A DNA stretch of 64,000 bases from Stutzerimonas azotifigens (lineage in GTDB: Bacteria; Pseudomonadota; Gammaproteobacteria; Pseudomonadales; Pseudomonadaceae): positions 1 to 64,000 of the forward strand of contig NZ_JAAMRF010000013.1 of NCBI RefSeq assembly GCF_013522725.1. Reading direction: 5' to 3'. The notes beneath the pieces were generated by a model that saw only the letters and a list, made by a program, of their open reading frames with translations, did no database searches and was not told where the DNA came from. This document shows, in pieces, positions 19,797 to 28,017 of the stretch. The position numbers were made by a program, and so were the translations under genes. Every line of letters starts with the position of its first letter. The stretch's first letter is position 1.

Positions 19797-21028
19797 CGGG
19801 CGTCTCCTTCACCGGTGAACTCGATCTGCTGCAGCAGGCTGGCGAAGTCGTCCAGCGCCTGTTCGTCGGGAGGGTTGCCGAACTGTTCTTCCCAGGCGCG
19901 GGTGAAGAGTTCCTGCGGGGTGATCTGGTCGAGGCCGAGCAGTACTTCGGATTCCCCCTCGCCGCGTTTGCCGGCGTATTCGCTGGCGATGCGCACCAGT
20001 CGGCAGGCCTTGTTGGTGAGCGCCGTTTCGATGCGCTGGCGCAGGTCCGGCAGCGGCTCGTCGAGTTGCACGCGTACTTCCAGCCAGGGCAGGTTCTCGG
20101 CGAACAGGCCCACCGCTGGCAAGGCTTTGAGCTGGTCGATCACTTCGGCCAGCGGCGCGCGGCCGACGCGGATCATCTCCACCGCGCGGGGCACGGGCAG
20201 GGGCTCGACGGTGGCGAGCCGGTCGCCATCGAAACTCACCAGCAGTACCTGGTGCGGGTAATTGATCTCGCCGAACGACAGCGGCAGGGGCGAGCCGCTG
20301 TAGCGGATGCGCTCCTGGCTCGCGACCCGCTGCGGCTTGTGCAGGTGGCCGAGGGCGACGTAGGCGATGGGCTCGGGGAACAGGTTCGCCGGCAGCGCCT
20401 CGGCATTGCCGATGACGATGTTGCGCTCCGAATCCTCGGACACCGCCCCGCCGGCCATGTGCGCGTGGCTCATGGCGATCAGCGCCTGGCCGGGCTGGCG
20501 CCGGGCTACGGCGGCGGCGATCAGGTGATGGTGAACGTGGCGGATGCCGAGCATGTAGTCGTCGCCGGCCTCGCCACCGGTGACTTCCGCCGGGCGCAGG
20601 AAGGGCAGCGCCAGGCACCAGCCGGCAACCTGTCCCTTGGCATCGTGCAGCGGTACCAGCAGGCGACCGTGGTCGAGCTGGTTTTCCGCGACCCAGCTGA
20701 TACGGCCGATGGCATGGGCGTTGAGGCGCTTCATCAGCGGGCCGGGCAATTCGATGCGTCCGCCGGAATCGTGGTTGCCGGCGATCATCACGATGTCCAG
20801 CTGCGGCAATTGCTCGTGGGCACGGACGATGAAGTCGTAGAGGCGCTCCTGGGCCTTGAGCGGTGGGTTGACCGTGTCGAAGATGTCGCCGGCGATCAGC
20901 AGGGCGTCGGGCCGGTGCTGGACCAGCTGCTCGAGTAGCCAGGCGAGGAACTGCGCGTGCTCGTAATCGCGGTCCTGGCCGTGGAGGGTCTGGCCGAGGT
21001 GCCAGTCGGAAGTGTGGATCAGGCGCAT
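19793..21028 (-). CDS. sbcD: SbcD nuclease subunit (Mre11-like)
   Basis: 411 residues. Calcineurin-type metallophosphatase motifs in order: SDWHLG (D8, H10), GDIFD, GNHDSGGR, SHAHM and LGHLHKPQ, which bind two Mn2+ ions. The C-terminal capping domain after about 290 binds the SbcC coiled-coil base. First gene of the sbcDC operon; a REP element lies upstream, between it and the WYL regulator gene on the same strand. Confidence 0.96.
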   Translation of the reverse strand: MRLIHTSDWHLGQTLHGQDRDYEHAQFLAWLLEQLVQHRPDALLIAGDIFDTVNPPLKAQERLYDFIVRAHEQLPQLDIVMIAGNHDSGGRIELPGPLMKRLNAHAIGRISWVAENQLDHGRLLVPLHDAKGQVAGWCLALPFLRPAEVTGGEAGDDYMLGIRHVHHHLIAAAVARRQPGQALIAMSHAHMAGGAVSEDSERNIVIGNAEALPANLFPEPIAYVALGHLHKPQRVASQERIRYSGSPLPLSFGEINYPHQVLLVSFDGDRLATVEPLPVPRAVEMIRVGRAPLAEVIDQLKALPAVGLFAENLPWLEVRVQLDEPLPDLRQRIETALTNKACRLVRIASEYAGKRGEGESEVLLGLDQITPQELFTRAWEEQFGNPPDEQALDDFASLLQQIEFTGEGDAR

Positions 21029-21120
21029 GGCTTGGGCCTTCTTGATGGATGGGCGGCGCCCCTGTAGCGCGTGGCTCTTGCTTGGGGCTGCTCTGGGGCT
21101 GCGGCCGATGGCTCGGCAGC

Positions 21121-21143
21121 TTCGCGGTCAAGACCGCTCCCAC
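21121..21143. repeat. REP element (GTGGGAGCGGTC family)
   Basis: TTCGCGGTCAAGACCGCTCCCAC forms a hairpin through GCGGTC-AA-GACCGC. Similar copies occur at 24595, 35267 and 42149. Typical extragenic palindrome of pseudomonads. Confidence 0.85.
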
Positions 21144-21182
21144 GGAATGGGGTTGCCCTGCCACGAGCGCTGTGTGCGCCTT

Positions 21183-22055
21183 TCATGAGTACAACCAGCC
21201 TTTGAGCGCCTGCAGGTTCTGCACCTGGATCTGTTGCGCGATGGCGTTGGCCTGGACGGTGTTCGGGTCGATCCGGTAGCGCTGCAGGACGTACTGCACC
21301 AGCGCGCCGCGGGTGTGCACCGGCAGCTGGCCGTCCTCCATGCCGTAGTCGCTTTCGATGATCGCCTTCTGTTCGGCAGACAGGCGCGCGTCCGGCTCGA
21401 TGATCACCGTCACCGGAGTATTCCAGGCGGTGTCGTCTTCGCGCGGGTGTTCGGTTTCATCCATCAGGTCCGGCTCGCCACGAAAGCGACTGAGGACGAA
21501 GTCGCGGTAGTCGCGGTGCTTCTCGCAGTATGCCCGCACGTGCCAGCGCATGCCGGTGTAGACCAGCGAGTGCGGGGCCATCACACGGATCTCGATCTCG
21601 GGCGTGGTCAGCGAGATGTACTCGGCCTCCAGGCGGCGTCCTTCCCGGCAGGCCTGGAGGATCGGGCGCAGGATTTCGGGACGGATGCTGCGGTCGGGCA
21701 CCTGCAGCAGTTCGGTATGGGCGTAGGCCAGCGCGAGCCCTTCGATATGAGGCGCGCGTTCGCGGTTCTGGTCGAGCAGATGGAGATAGGCGCTGGCGCT
21801 GCCATCGATGAACAGCGGCTGGAAGTCTTTGGCCGGCTTGTAGCCCTTCAGGTGGCGGTCATATGTAAGGTTTTTCGGCGCATGCTCGTTCAGGTAAGTG
21901 TTGATGTCCTTGGATGCCTGCTGCCGGCTGATGCCGAAGCTCTGCATGAGGTGGCCCGTGGTCAGGCGGCCCTCCCACCAGGCGACCGTTTCGATCAGGC
22001 GATAGCGCAGGGCGAGATCCCAGCGAATCTGACTCAAGGACTGCTTTCTTTTCAT
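21183..22055 (-). CDS. WYL-domain transcriptional regulator, CapW/BrxR-like architecture
   Basis: 290 residues. N-terminal winged helix-turn-helix about 10-70 (RLIETVAWWEGRLTTGHLMQ and FGISRQQASKDINTYL). WYL domain about 130-210 with VYTGMRWHVRAYCEKHRDYRD and a downstream SRF/R-rich element, then a C-terminal WCX-like domain. This wHTH-WYL-WCX layout and length match CapW and BrxR, dimeric repressors tied to CBASS and BREX, but no such system is adjacent. It is divergent from a 34-residue membrane protein gene with a palindrome between them, and upstream of sbcDC. It could act as a DNA-damage or phage-responsive repressor; this is inference. Confidence 0.88.
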   Translation of the reverse strand: MKRKQSLSQIRWDLALRYRLIETVAWWEGRLTTGHLMQSFGISRQQASKDINTYLNEHAPKNLTYDRHLKGYKPAKDFQPLFIDGSASAYLHLLDQNRERAPHIEGLALAYAHTELLQVPDRSIRPEILRPILQACREGRRLEAEYISLTTPEIEIRVMAPHSLVYTGMRWHVRAYCEKHRDYRDFVLSRFRGEPDLMDETEHPREDDTAWNTPVTVIIEPDARLSAEQKAIIESDYGMEDGQLPVHTRGALVQYVLQRYRIDPNTVQANAIAQQIQVQNLQALKGWLYS

Positions 22056-22090
22056 GCGCCGGAACCTATCCGAAAAGTTGATATGCCTAT

Positions 22091-22105
22091 GTCGAGAGAG
22101 TCGAC
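22091..22105. promoter_or_regulatory. Palindromic operator candidate between WYL gene and microprotein gene
   Basis: GTCGA-GAGAG-TCGAC is a perfect interrupted inverted repeat in the 118-base divergent gap, with a second overlapping CGAC-GT-GTCG at 22102-22111. WYL repressors of the CapW/BrxR type bind such repeats between themselves and their targets. Confidence 0.45.
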
Positions 22106-22173
22106 GTGTCGTGTGAAGCTACATATATTCGGGGCGCCGATCAAGCCAAGAGACCTTTTGAGGAGTGGCCCAT

Positions 22174-22278
22174 ATGCCCCTGATTCTGAATGCGTTGGTG
22201 TTTTCCGCCGGGACCCTTGTGGTGATGGCTTTGCTGGCCTGGGTGGCCTACGCCGAGCGGGAGATCAAGCGTAAATGA
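22174..22278 (+). CDS. 34-residue single-pass membrane microprotein
   Basis: MPLILNALVFSAGTLVVMAL begins the protein, which is one membrane helix (about residues 4-26) and a charged tail ending EREIKRK. The positive tail predicts a cytoplasmic C-terminus. A strong GAGGAG site eight bases before the ATG supports translation. Size and topology resemble accessory subunits of respiratory oxidases (CydX, CcoM) or stress-induced microproteins, but the sequence identifies neither. It is divergent from the WYL regulator and could be its target. Confidence 0.65.
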   Translation: MPLILNALVFSAGTLVVMALLAWVAYAEREIKRK

Positions 22279-22451
22279 GCGACGAGGTCGAGCGACTGGA
22301 TAGAGCCAGGTCAATGAAAGTGGACAAATCGGAGCCGTCTGTCGGATTTCCGTAACATTTATGTGGTGTATGTCCGTTTGCGTGTGAGCAGCATGGAATC
22401 TAAATCAATCGAGCGCGGTCTTTTTGTCAGGTCCGCCGCTCGAGATGCTCC

Positions 22452-22667
22452 ATGAAAACCCTGTCCCGTCACCTTGCCGATAATTTCACCGCGCAATACA
22501 ACACCTGCGTCGAACCTCAGGACGACGGCAAGTTGATTGTTCGCGTTGGGTATCCCATCAATGGCACAGAGACCACACGGATGATGACCAACGCTCAGGT
22601 GCAGAACGAGCTGCTGGTCGAGACCCTGCTGGAAGACATTCGCAACGAACTGTCCCGCCCGCGCTGA
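22452..22667 (+). CDS. Small conserved-looking hypothetical protein
   Basis: 71 residues, soluble, no signal peptide. A short beta-type segment (KLIVRVGYPINGTETTRMMTN) is followed by a C-terminal helix (NELLVETLLEDIRNELSRPR). The compact alpha/beta composition looks like a real protein, though the ribosome site is weak (GAGATG). I do not recognise the family. The 173 bases upstream hold no clear promoter but are relatively AT-rich. Confidence 0.6.
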   Translation: MKTLSRHLADNFTAQYNTCVEPQDDGKLIVRVGYPINGTETTRMMTNAQVQNELLVETLLEDIRNELSRPR

Positions 22668-22707
22668 TCCGCAGTCCCGCGTGACAGACGCCTCCCCTCT
22701 GTCCCGA

Positions 22708-23202
22708 TCAGGCGCCCTCCACCTGCTCGTGATATAGCCGCAAGCCCCGTGCCTGATAGTTGCGCAATGCTCTGGGATGATCCAGCGAACAGGTATGCAC
22801 CCAGACTCGCTCGCAGCCGGCCCAGCCCCATGCCTGCTCGATGGCATGGCTGAGCAGCGGCCCGCCGAAACCCTGTCCGAAGAACTGCTCCACCAGTCCG
22901 AAATAGAGAATCTCCACTTCGTTGCCCTGACGCTGCAGCTCGTAATAGCCGGCGATCGCGCCGCGGTGGTAGGCGACCCAGGTGCGATGGTCGGGGTTTT
23001 CTATCTGGCGTTGCCACTCGGCATCCGGCAATGCCAGCTTGTCGGTCCAACCCCAGGGATCGCCGACGAGCTGATAGAGGAAGCGGTTGAAGGGGTACTG
23101 CTGGAGTTCACATTCGACGACGGTCAGCTCCGCTGGCAGCGGCTTGGCCTTCAACTCGGTCGAGGAGGTCATTTCCAGGTAATAGGTGATCAGCGGCTCC
23201 AT
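22708..23202 (-). CDS. GNAT-family N-acetyltransferase
   Basis: 164 residues from MEPLITYYLEM; a longer in-frame start would extend into low-complexity sequence. The GNAT core shows WVAYHRGAIAGYYEL (strand 4 region), VEILYFGLVEQFFGQGFGGPLL (acetyl-CoA loop, in Q-x-x-G-x-G form) and a terminal ALRNYQARGLRLYHEQ. The substrate is unknown. Close upstream on the same strand is the aldo/keto reductase, 37 bases away, so co-transcription is likely. Confidence 0.88.
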   Translation of the reverse strand: MEPLITYYLEMTSSTELKAKPLPAELTVVECELQQYPFNRFLYQLVGDPWGWTDKLALPDAEWQRQIENPDHRTWVAYHRGAIAGYYELQRQGNEVEILYFGLVEQFFGQGFGGPLLSHAIEQAWGWAGCERVWVHTCSLDHPRALRNYQARGLRLYHEQVEGA

Positions 23203-23239
23203 GGCGCGACCTTGTGCGGGATACGGGTTGGCCAGTGTG

Positions 23240-24160
23240 TCACAGTCGCTCGCGCAGCCGCTCGCGGAATGCCGCATCCGCCTCGCGTCCGCGGCCGGCG
23301 GCCAGGTTGTCCAGCATGTGACGCGGATTTCCGGTGCCGGGGATCACGCAGGTCACGGCGGGATGGCTGAGGGCGTACTTGAGCAGCAGTTGTGGCCAGC
23401 TCTGGCAGTCGTAGTCGCTCGCCCATTCGGGCAGCGGCTCGCGCAACAGGCGTCTCAAAAGGCCACCGCCGCCGAAGGGACGATTGATCAGCACGGCGAC
23501 GCCACGTTCTTCGGCCAGCGGCAGCAGGCGCTGTTCGGCAGTGTGTTCATCCACCGAATAATTGATCTGCAGGAAGTCCAGCGGCTCGGCTTCGAGAATC
23601 GCCTCGACCTCGCCATAGGCGCTGGCGGTGTAGTGCGTGATCCCGATATAGCGGATGCGGCCTTCTTCCTTCCATTGGCGCAGGGTGGGCAGGTGAGCGC
23701 GCCATTCGACCAGGTTGTGGATCTGCATCAGGTCGATCCGGTCGGTGCGATGCAGGTCCAGCGAGCGCTGCATCTGGATCGCGGCGTCATCGCGGGTCCA
23801 GACCTTGGTAGCGATAAAGGCCTGGTTACGGGCATCGAGCTTTTCCAGCAACGCCCCGACGGTGGCTTCGGCCTCGCCGTACATGGGCGAGCTGTCGACG
23901 ACCGAGCCGTCGGCCGCGAACAGCTCGCGCAGCACCTGGGCGCAGTCTTCCCAGTCCTGGCCGCTCTGGGACCGGATGTCGAAGCCGCGGTAGGTGCCGC
24001 AGCCGATCACCGGCAGTTGTTCGCCCGTGGACGGTATCGGGCGGCGGCGCATCGGCTGGCTGGTGTTGGCGCTCTGGGCAGCGGAAAAGGGGCTCATGGC
24101 ATAGAACCCGAAGGCGGCGCAGAGGCGGAGAAATTCGGCGCGGGTGAGCGAGGCATTCAT
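23240..24160 (-). CDS. Aldo/keto reductase with exported-type N-terminus
   Basis: 306 residues; ATG follows AGGAG. The aldo/keto reductase barrel begins at VIGCGTYRGFD and contains the tetrad elements D (DSSPMYGEAE), Y (same motif), K (AFIATKVW) and H (LMQIHNLVEW). The first ~40 residues include RAEFLRLCAAFGFYAMSPFSAAQ, a signal-like segment with a single Arg, unusual for a cytoplasmic reductase and suggesting export or a Tat-like leader without the twin Arg. Substrate unknown. Confidence 0.85.
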   Translation of the reverse strand: MNASLTRAEFLRLCAAFGFYAMSPFSAAQSANTSQPMRRRPIPSTGEQLPVIGCGTYRGFDIRSQSGQDWEDCAQVLRELFAADGSVVDSSPMYGEAEATVGALLEKLDARNQAFIATKVWTRDDAAIQMQRSLDLHRTDRIDLMQIHNLVEWRAHLPTLRQWKEEGRIRYIGITHYTASAYGEVEAILEAEPLDFLQINYSVDEHTAEQRLLPLAEERGVAVLINRPFGGGGLLRRLLREPLPEWASDYDCQSWPQLLLKYALSHPAVTCVIPGTGNPRHMLDNLAAGRGREADAAFRERLRERL

Positions 24161-24331
24161 GGGGGCTCCTGTGCTGGCGGCATTGGCTGAACGCAACGGG
24201 TCCGGATTGGACCGTCACAGGGCCCAGGTTCGCCCGATACAAATGCAACCTCCGATGTCATCCCGTCGGTGTACCTGAACGGCGCGCGCGTCGGGCTTTC
24301 GAATGAACAGCAAAGCCGAGGAGTGAAAGGC

Positions 24332-24547
24332 ATGTACAGCATGATCGAACCCCAGCAGCCGGCCCGGTGGTATCCGAGGATGAATCCGGTGTGGCGCGCC
24401 GATGAGTCGCCGCTCAACGACATGGACGATGCCGACAGCGAACTCGACGACCAGGCGCCGGATGAGGAGCAGTTGATCGAGGCGCTGGAAGAACTGGACG
24501 AAGGCGCGCCACAGACCAGTGATCCGGCTCAGGAAGCGGCGTTGTAG
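24332..24547 (+). CDS. Small acidic hypothetical protein
   Basis: 71 residues from the ATG that follows GAGGAG by seven bases. After a tryptophan- and proline-containing N-terminus (ARWYPRMNPVWRADESPL), the rest is strongly acidic (Asp/Glu-rich, QAPDEEQLIEALEELDEG). It is probably disordered apart from one helix. No function is recognisable. Confidence 0.55.
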   Translation: MYSMIEPQQPARWYPRMNPVWRADESPLNDMDDADSELDDQAPDEEQLIEALEELDEGAPQTSDPAQEAAL

Positions 24548-24594
24548 GCGCTATGTCGTACCCAGGCTAGGCGACGCGGTGCATCCACGTCCCT

Positions 24595-24635
24595 GTGGGA
24601 GCGGTCGGGTACGCCTAGTCTTGACCGCGAATGAG
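24595..24635. repeat. Variant REP element with longer loop
   Basis: GTGGGAGCGGTC, an intervening GGGTACGCCTAGTC and TTGACCGCGAA. Compared with the simple copies, about 12 bases are inserted in the loop; the copy at 42149 shares the same insertion layout. Confidence 0.75.
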
Positions 24636-24659
24636 GCGACGCGCTGCTCGGGGGCGGGC

Positions 24660-25991
24660 TCAGCCGCGGCTGCGCAATGCGGGCGGCGGCAGTTCGAGGC
24701 GGACCCGCAGGCCGCCGAGGGGGCTGTCTTCCAGGTGAAGCGTGCCATGCCAGGCCGCGACGATGTCACGCACGATGCCAAGGCCAAGGCCGTGGCCGTC
24801 CTGCTGTTCGTCGAGCCGGGTACCGCGACCGAGCACCTCGTCGCGGTGGGACGCGTCGATGCCGGGGCCGTCGTCGTCCACCAGGAGGCAGTAACCGCCA
24901 GTGGTTTCGGTGATGTCCAGGCGGACCTGGGCATGGGCCCACTTGCAGGCGTTGTCCAGCAGGTTGCCGAGCAACTCCAGCATGTCTTCGCGATCCCACG
25001 GCAGGCGGCAGGCGGGTGGGGCCTGCCAGCGCAGGTCGAGGCCCTGGCGGTGGATCATCGCCAGGGTGTCGAGCAGCGCGGGCAACTCCGCATCGCAGTC
25101 GAAGCCGGCCCCCGGGATGGCTTCGCCGGCCAGGCGTGCCCGCGCCAGCTCACGCGCCACGCGCTGCTCGATCAGTGTCAGTTGTTCGCGCACGCTGGCC
25201 TGCAGTTCGGGATGGCTTGCCAGCTCCTCGCGCAGGCTCAGGCTTCGCAGCACCGCGAGTGGTGTTTTCAGGGCGTGGCCCAGATTGCCTAGCGCATGGC
25301 GTGAGCGCTTGAGACTGTCGTCGGTATGGGCGAGCAGGTGGTTGATCTGTTCCACCAGGGGTTGCAGTTCGACCGGCGCCTGGCTGTCGAGCTGCTGGCG
25401 TTTGCCGCGCTGAAGCTGGGCGATCTGTTGGCGTGCCCGTTCCAGAGGGCGCAGGGCCATTTTCACCGCGTAACGCTGCAGCAACAGCAGCACCGCCAGG
25501 GCCGCGCCGACCAGCCCCAGACCGCTTAGGCGCACGCGATCGAAGCTCTCGGCGATGGCGGTGTAGTCCTGCGCCACGCTGATGCCGATGGTCTGGCCAC
25601 CGCGCTGGTAGTCGGCGCGGTAGACCAGCAGGCGCTGCTCGCGCGGTCCGTCGATCAGCGCCTCGCCGAGTCCTGGCGCTTTGGGCCATTGGGGCGAGGC
25701 GTCCCATAGCGAGCGCGAACGCCAGGTGCGGTCGGGCAGCGAGATGAGAAAGTAATGGCCGGAAAAGGCGCGCTGATAACGAGGACCGACGCGCTGCATG
25801 TCCAATTGCTGACCATCAGGCCCACGGACGATGGCCATCAGTAGCCCCTCGGCCTCGGCCTGCAGGTTCGCTTGCAGGTTGCGTCGCAATCCGGCCTCGA
25901 ACAGCCAGAGGCTGGTCTGCAGCAGCACCACGCCGACCACCACCAGCGTCGTGACCAGCCCCAGGCTCAGACTGCGCTGGATTGATTTCAC
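24660..25991 (-). CDS. Sensor histidine kinase (PhoQ/QseC-like)
   Basis: 443 residues from a GTG that overlaps the response-regulator stop (GTGA). Membrane helices at about 8-30 and 155-175 enclose a ~120-residue periplasmic sensor domain. HisKA has the phospho-acceptor H239 in LGHALKTPL. The ATPase part has the N box [14 protein letters not shown]1 VDDDGPGID and G2 GHGLGLGI. The GHALKTPL dimerisation motif and the operon with PepSY genes point to a cation- or peptide-sensing PhoQ/CiaH-type kinase. The signal is not deducible. Confidence 0.93.
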   Translation of the reverse strand: MKSIQRSLSLGLVTTLVVVGVVLLQTSLWLFEAGLRRNLQANLQAEAEGLLMAIVRGPDGQQLDMQRVGPRYQRAFSGHYFLISLPDRTWRSRSLWDASPQWPKAPGLGEALIDGPREQRLLVYRADYQRGGQTIGISVAQDYTAIAESFDRVRLSGLGLVGAALAVLLLLQRYAVKMALRPLERARQQIAQLQRGKRQQLDSQAPVELQPLVEQINHLLAHTDDSLKRSRHALGNLGHALKTPLAVLRSLSLREELASHPELQASVREQLTLIEQRVARELARARLAGEAIPGAGFDCDAELPALLDTLAMIHRQGLDLRWQAPPACRLPWDREDMLELLGNLLDNACKWAHAQVRLDITETTGGYCLLVDDDGPGIDASHRDEVLGRGTRLDEQQDGHGLGLGIVRDIVAAWHGTLHLEDSPLGGLRVRLELPPPALRSRG

Positions 25992-26656
25992 GAGGCGTTG
26001 CCGGCCAGGCGATAACCCTGGCCGCGGCGGGTCTCGATCAATTCGCGACCGAGCTTGCCCCGCAGCCGGTTGATGTGCACCTCGATGACGTTGGAGTCGC
26101 GTTCGGTTTCGGCGTCGTACAGGTGTTCGGCCAGCTGCGATTTGGACAGCAGCTGCCCCGGATGCAGCATCAGGTAGCGCAGCAGGCGGAACTCGCCGGC
26201 GGTGAGTTCGACCTCCTGGCCGTCCTTGCGACAGGTCTGACGCGCTTCGTCCAGCGCCAGCCCTCCGGCTTCGAGCAACGGTTGGACGGCCGCCCCCTTG
26301 GTCCGGCGCAGCAGCGCCTGGATGCGCAGCAGTAGCTCGTCGGGGTGGAAGGGCTTGGTCAGGTAGTCGTCGGCGCCGGCTTTCAGGCCCTCGATGCGCT
26401 CGGCCCAGGAGTCGCGCGCGGTGAGGATCAGCACCGGCGTGCCGAGGCCGCGCTCGCGCCAGCCGGCCAGCACCTCGAGCCCCGGCTTGCCGGGCAAACC
26501 AAGGTCGAGAATGATCAGGTCGTAGGGCTCGCTGGCGCCCTGGTAATCGGCATCGCGCCCGTCGGCCAGCCAATCGGTGGCGTAGCCGTGGCGGTTGAAC
26601 GTCGCCACCAGTTCATCGGCCAGGGGTACGTGGTCTTCGACCAGCAGCAGGCGCAT
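25988..26656 (-). CDS. OmpR-family response regulator
   Basis: 222 residues. Receiver domain with E7-D8, phospho-acceptor D51 ([10 protein letters not shown]) and K of DDYLTKPF. The winged-helix output domain (about 130-218) contains the [14 protein letters not shown] recognition region and ends in RRGQGYRL. It is closest in style to PmrA/QseB/PhoP. It shares one base with the PepSY gene upstream and four with the kinase downstream. A PmrA-like direct repeat lies upstream of the operon at 27401. Confidence 0.94.
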   Translation of the reverse strand: MRLLLVEDHVPLADELVATFNRHGYATDWLADGRDADYQGASEPYDLIILDLGLPGKPGLEVLAGWRERGLGTPVLILTARDSWAERIEGLKAGADDYLTKPFHPDELLLRIQALLRRTKGAAVQPLLEAGGLALDEARQTCRKDGQEVELTAGEFRLLRYLMLHPGQLLSKSQLAEHLYDAETERDSNVIEVHINRLRGKLGRELIETRRGQGYRLAGNAS

Positions 26657-26961
26657 CAGTCATCCACCTCGTCCTTGAGCAGTCGTCCGGTACTGGCATC
26701 GAGCTCGATTTCCCGGGCCACGCCTTCGGTCGTCAGCAATTCGATTTCATAGACGAAGATTCCGTCCTCTTCCTCCAGCTCGGCCTCCAGCAGCTGTGCA
26801 CCGGGATAGCGTTCCATGGCGCGCTGGAACAACTGCTCGAGCGGCTGGATACGGCCTTCGCGGCGCAGGCGCAGGGCTTCGTCCTGGTCCAGATCGCGGG
26901 CACCGACTGGCACCGACGTCAGGCTCAGGCAAAGCAAGGCAAGGAGGAATTTACGCATCAA
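26656..26961 (-). CDS. Secreted PepSY-domain protein
   Basis: 101 residues with a signal peptide (cleavage near residue 21). One PepSY module: [42 protein letters not shown] and the closing [16 protein letters not shown]. PepSY domains are periplasmic and are thought to modulate proteases or sensor kinases. Its stop shares a base with the regulator's start, so all of PepSY-PepSY-regulator-kinase is probably one transcript; a role in signal input to the kinase is inferred. Confidence 0.9.
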   Translation of the reverse strand: MMRKFLLALLCLSLTSVPVGARDLDQDEALRLRREGRIQPLEQLFQRAMERYPGAQLLEAELEEEDGIFVYEIELLTTEGVAREIELDASTGRLLKDEVDD

Positions 26962-27040
26962 CGGGCCATCGTCATGTCGATTCGGTTAGGGGCACCGTAC
27001 CGCATGGGCGGTCGGTGCCTCATAGCCTACCGCAGGCCGA

Positions 27041-27349
27041 TCAGTCGTCCTGCTGGTTTTTCAGCACTTCGCCGCTGGTGGCGTCGATGTCCAGGTCCCA
27101 CTGCACGCCGTTGGTGTCGCGTACCTCGACCTGGTAGATGTAACGGCCATATTCCTCTTCCAGCTCGGTGTCCTCGATCTTGCCGCCCGGGTGCTTGGCG
27201 AGCGCCGTCTCGTTGAGCTTCTCGAAGGACTGGATGGTGCCGGCATCGCGCAGGCGCATCGCCTCGTCCGGGCCGAGGTCGCGGGCCAGCGCCAGGTTGG
27301 CGGTCAGGGCAAGGCTGGCGGCAGTGAGCAGGGTAGTCAGGGTTTTCAT
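27041..27349 (-). CDS. Secreted PepSY-domain protein, first gene of the two-component operon
   Basis: 102 residues, signal peptide (cleavage after ALA near residue 22). It carries DEAMRLRDAGTIQSFEKLNE, a strongly acidic ELEEEYGRYIYQVEV and ends WDLDIDATSGEVLKNQQDD. It is clearly a paralogue of the next gene, from which it is separated by 79 bases. Likely the first gene of the operon reading into the response regulator and kinase. Confidence 0.9.
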   Translation of the reverse strand: MKTLTTLLTAASLALTANLALARDLGPDEAMRLRDAGTIQSFEKLNETALAKHPGGKIEDTELEEEYGRYIYQVEVRDTNGVQWDLDIDATSGEVLKNQQDD

Positions 27350-27400
27350 GGTTTCGTTCTCCGTCTATCTGGTTGACGATTCCAAGACTACGCAAGGGGG

Positions 27401-27417
27401 CTTAAGCGAAACTGAAT
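27401..27417. promoter_or_regulatory. PmrA-type direct repeat between divergent PepSY and CusF-like genes
   Basis: CTTAAG-CGAAA-CTGAAT fits the six-N5-six direct repeat recognised by PmrA/QseB/ColR-type regulators (YTTAAK half-sites) with one mismatch. It is 52 bases upstream of the first PepSY gene of the operon and 129 bases upstream of the divergent gene. It is a good candidate site for the operon's own regulator. Confidence 0.5.
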
Positions 27418-27545
27418 GGAAGGTCAGGTTCGTACCACGGCCGTTTCCGACTTTTACCCAGGGCACGACCGGTCGTGCCGGTGACGGTAACGACGGCGGG
27501 GTTTGGTGTTCGAAACAGATGAGCTACCTCACCGGAGGGTGAACC

Positions 27546-27899
27546 ATGAAAACGCTCGTTGCCGCCAGCCTCGTGCTGCTCTGCTTCAATCTGCCCAGCC
27601 ACGCCCAAGACCTGCTCAAGCCCACCGACCAACAGCCGCTGGTCGAGAACATCTCCGACCAGGCGCTGGAGGCCGACACCGCCGTGACCGCCGAGGGCAA
27701 GATCACCGCCATCGATGTCGCCAAGGAAGGGGTCACCATCGCCCATGGCCCGGTCCCTTCGCTGAAATGGCCCGAGAACCGCACCACGTTTCGTGCCCGG
27801 CCCGAGCAGTTGCGTGGCCTGGCGGTGGGCGATCGGGTGGCGTTCAGCTTCCAGGCCGACGGTTCGGGCGCCGCCCTGGTGGCGATTGAGAAACGTTGA
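27546..27899 (+). CDS. CusF-like periplasmic protein lacking the methionine ligands
   Basis: 117 residues; signal peptide cleaved near residue 20. The C-terminal OB-type domain (about 47-115) follows CusF: GKITAIDVAKEGVTIAHGPV, then SLKWPENRTTFRA. H67 and W75 have the same eight-residue spacing as CusF His36 and Trp44, but the two methionines expected three and five residues after Trp are Asn78 and Thr80. Copper or silver binding as in CusF is therefore doubtful. It is divergent from the PepSY/two-component operon, probably its target. Confidence 0.85.
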   Translation: MKTLVAASLVLLCFNLPSHAQDLLKPTDQQPLVENISDQALEADTAVTAEGKITAIDVAKEGVTIAHGPVPSLKWPENRTTFRARPEQLRGLAVGDRVAFSFQADGSGAALVAIEKR

Positions 27900-28017
27900 T
27901 TCGGCATATTGCGGCGTAGCAGAAAAAAGGAACTCGGCGAACTCGCCCGGCTCGTAAACAGTGTGTCGGCTGTACCTGCAGCTTCGACTTTTTTCTATTC
28001 GGAAGAAGGATTACGCC

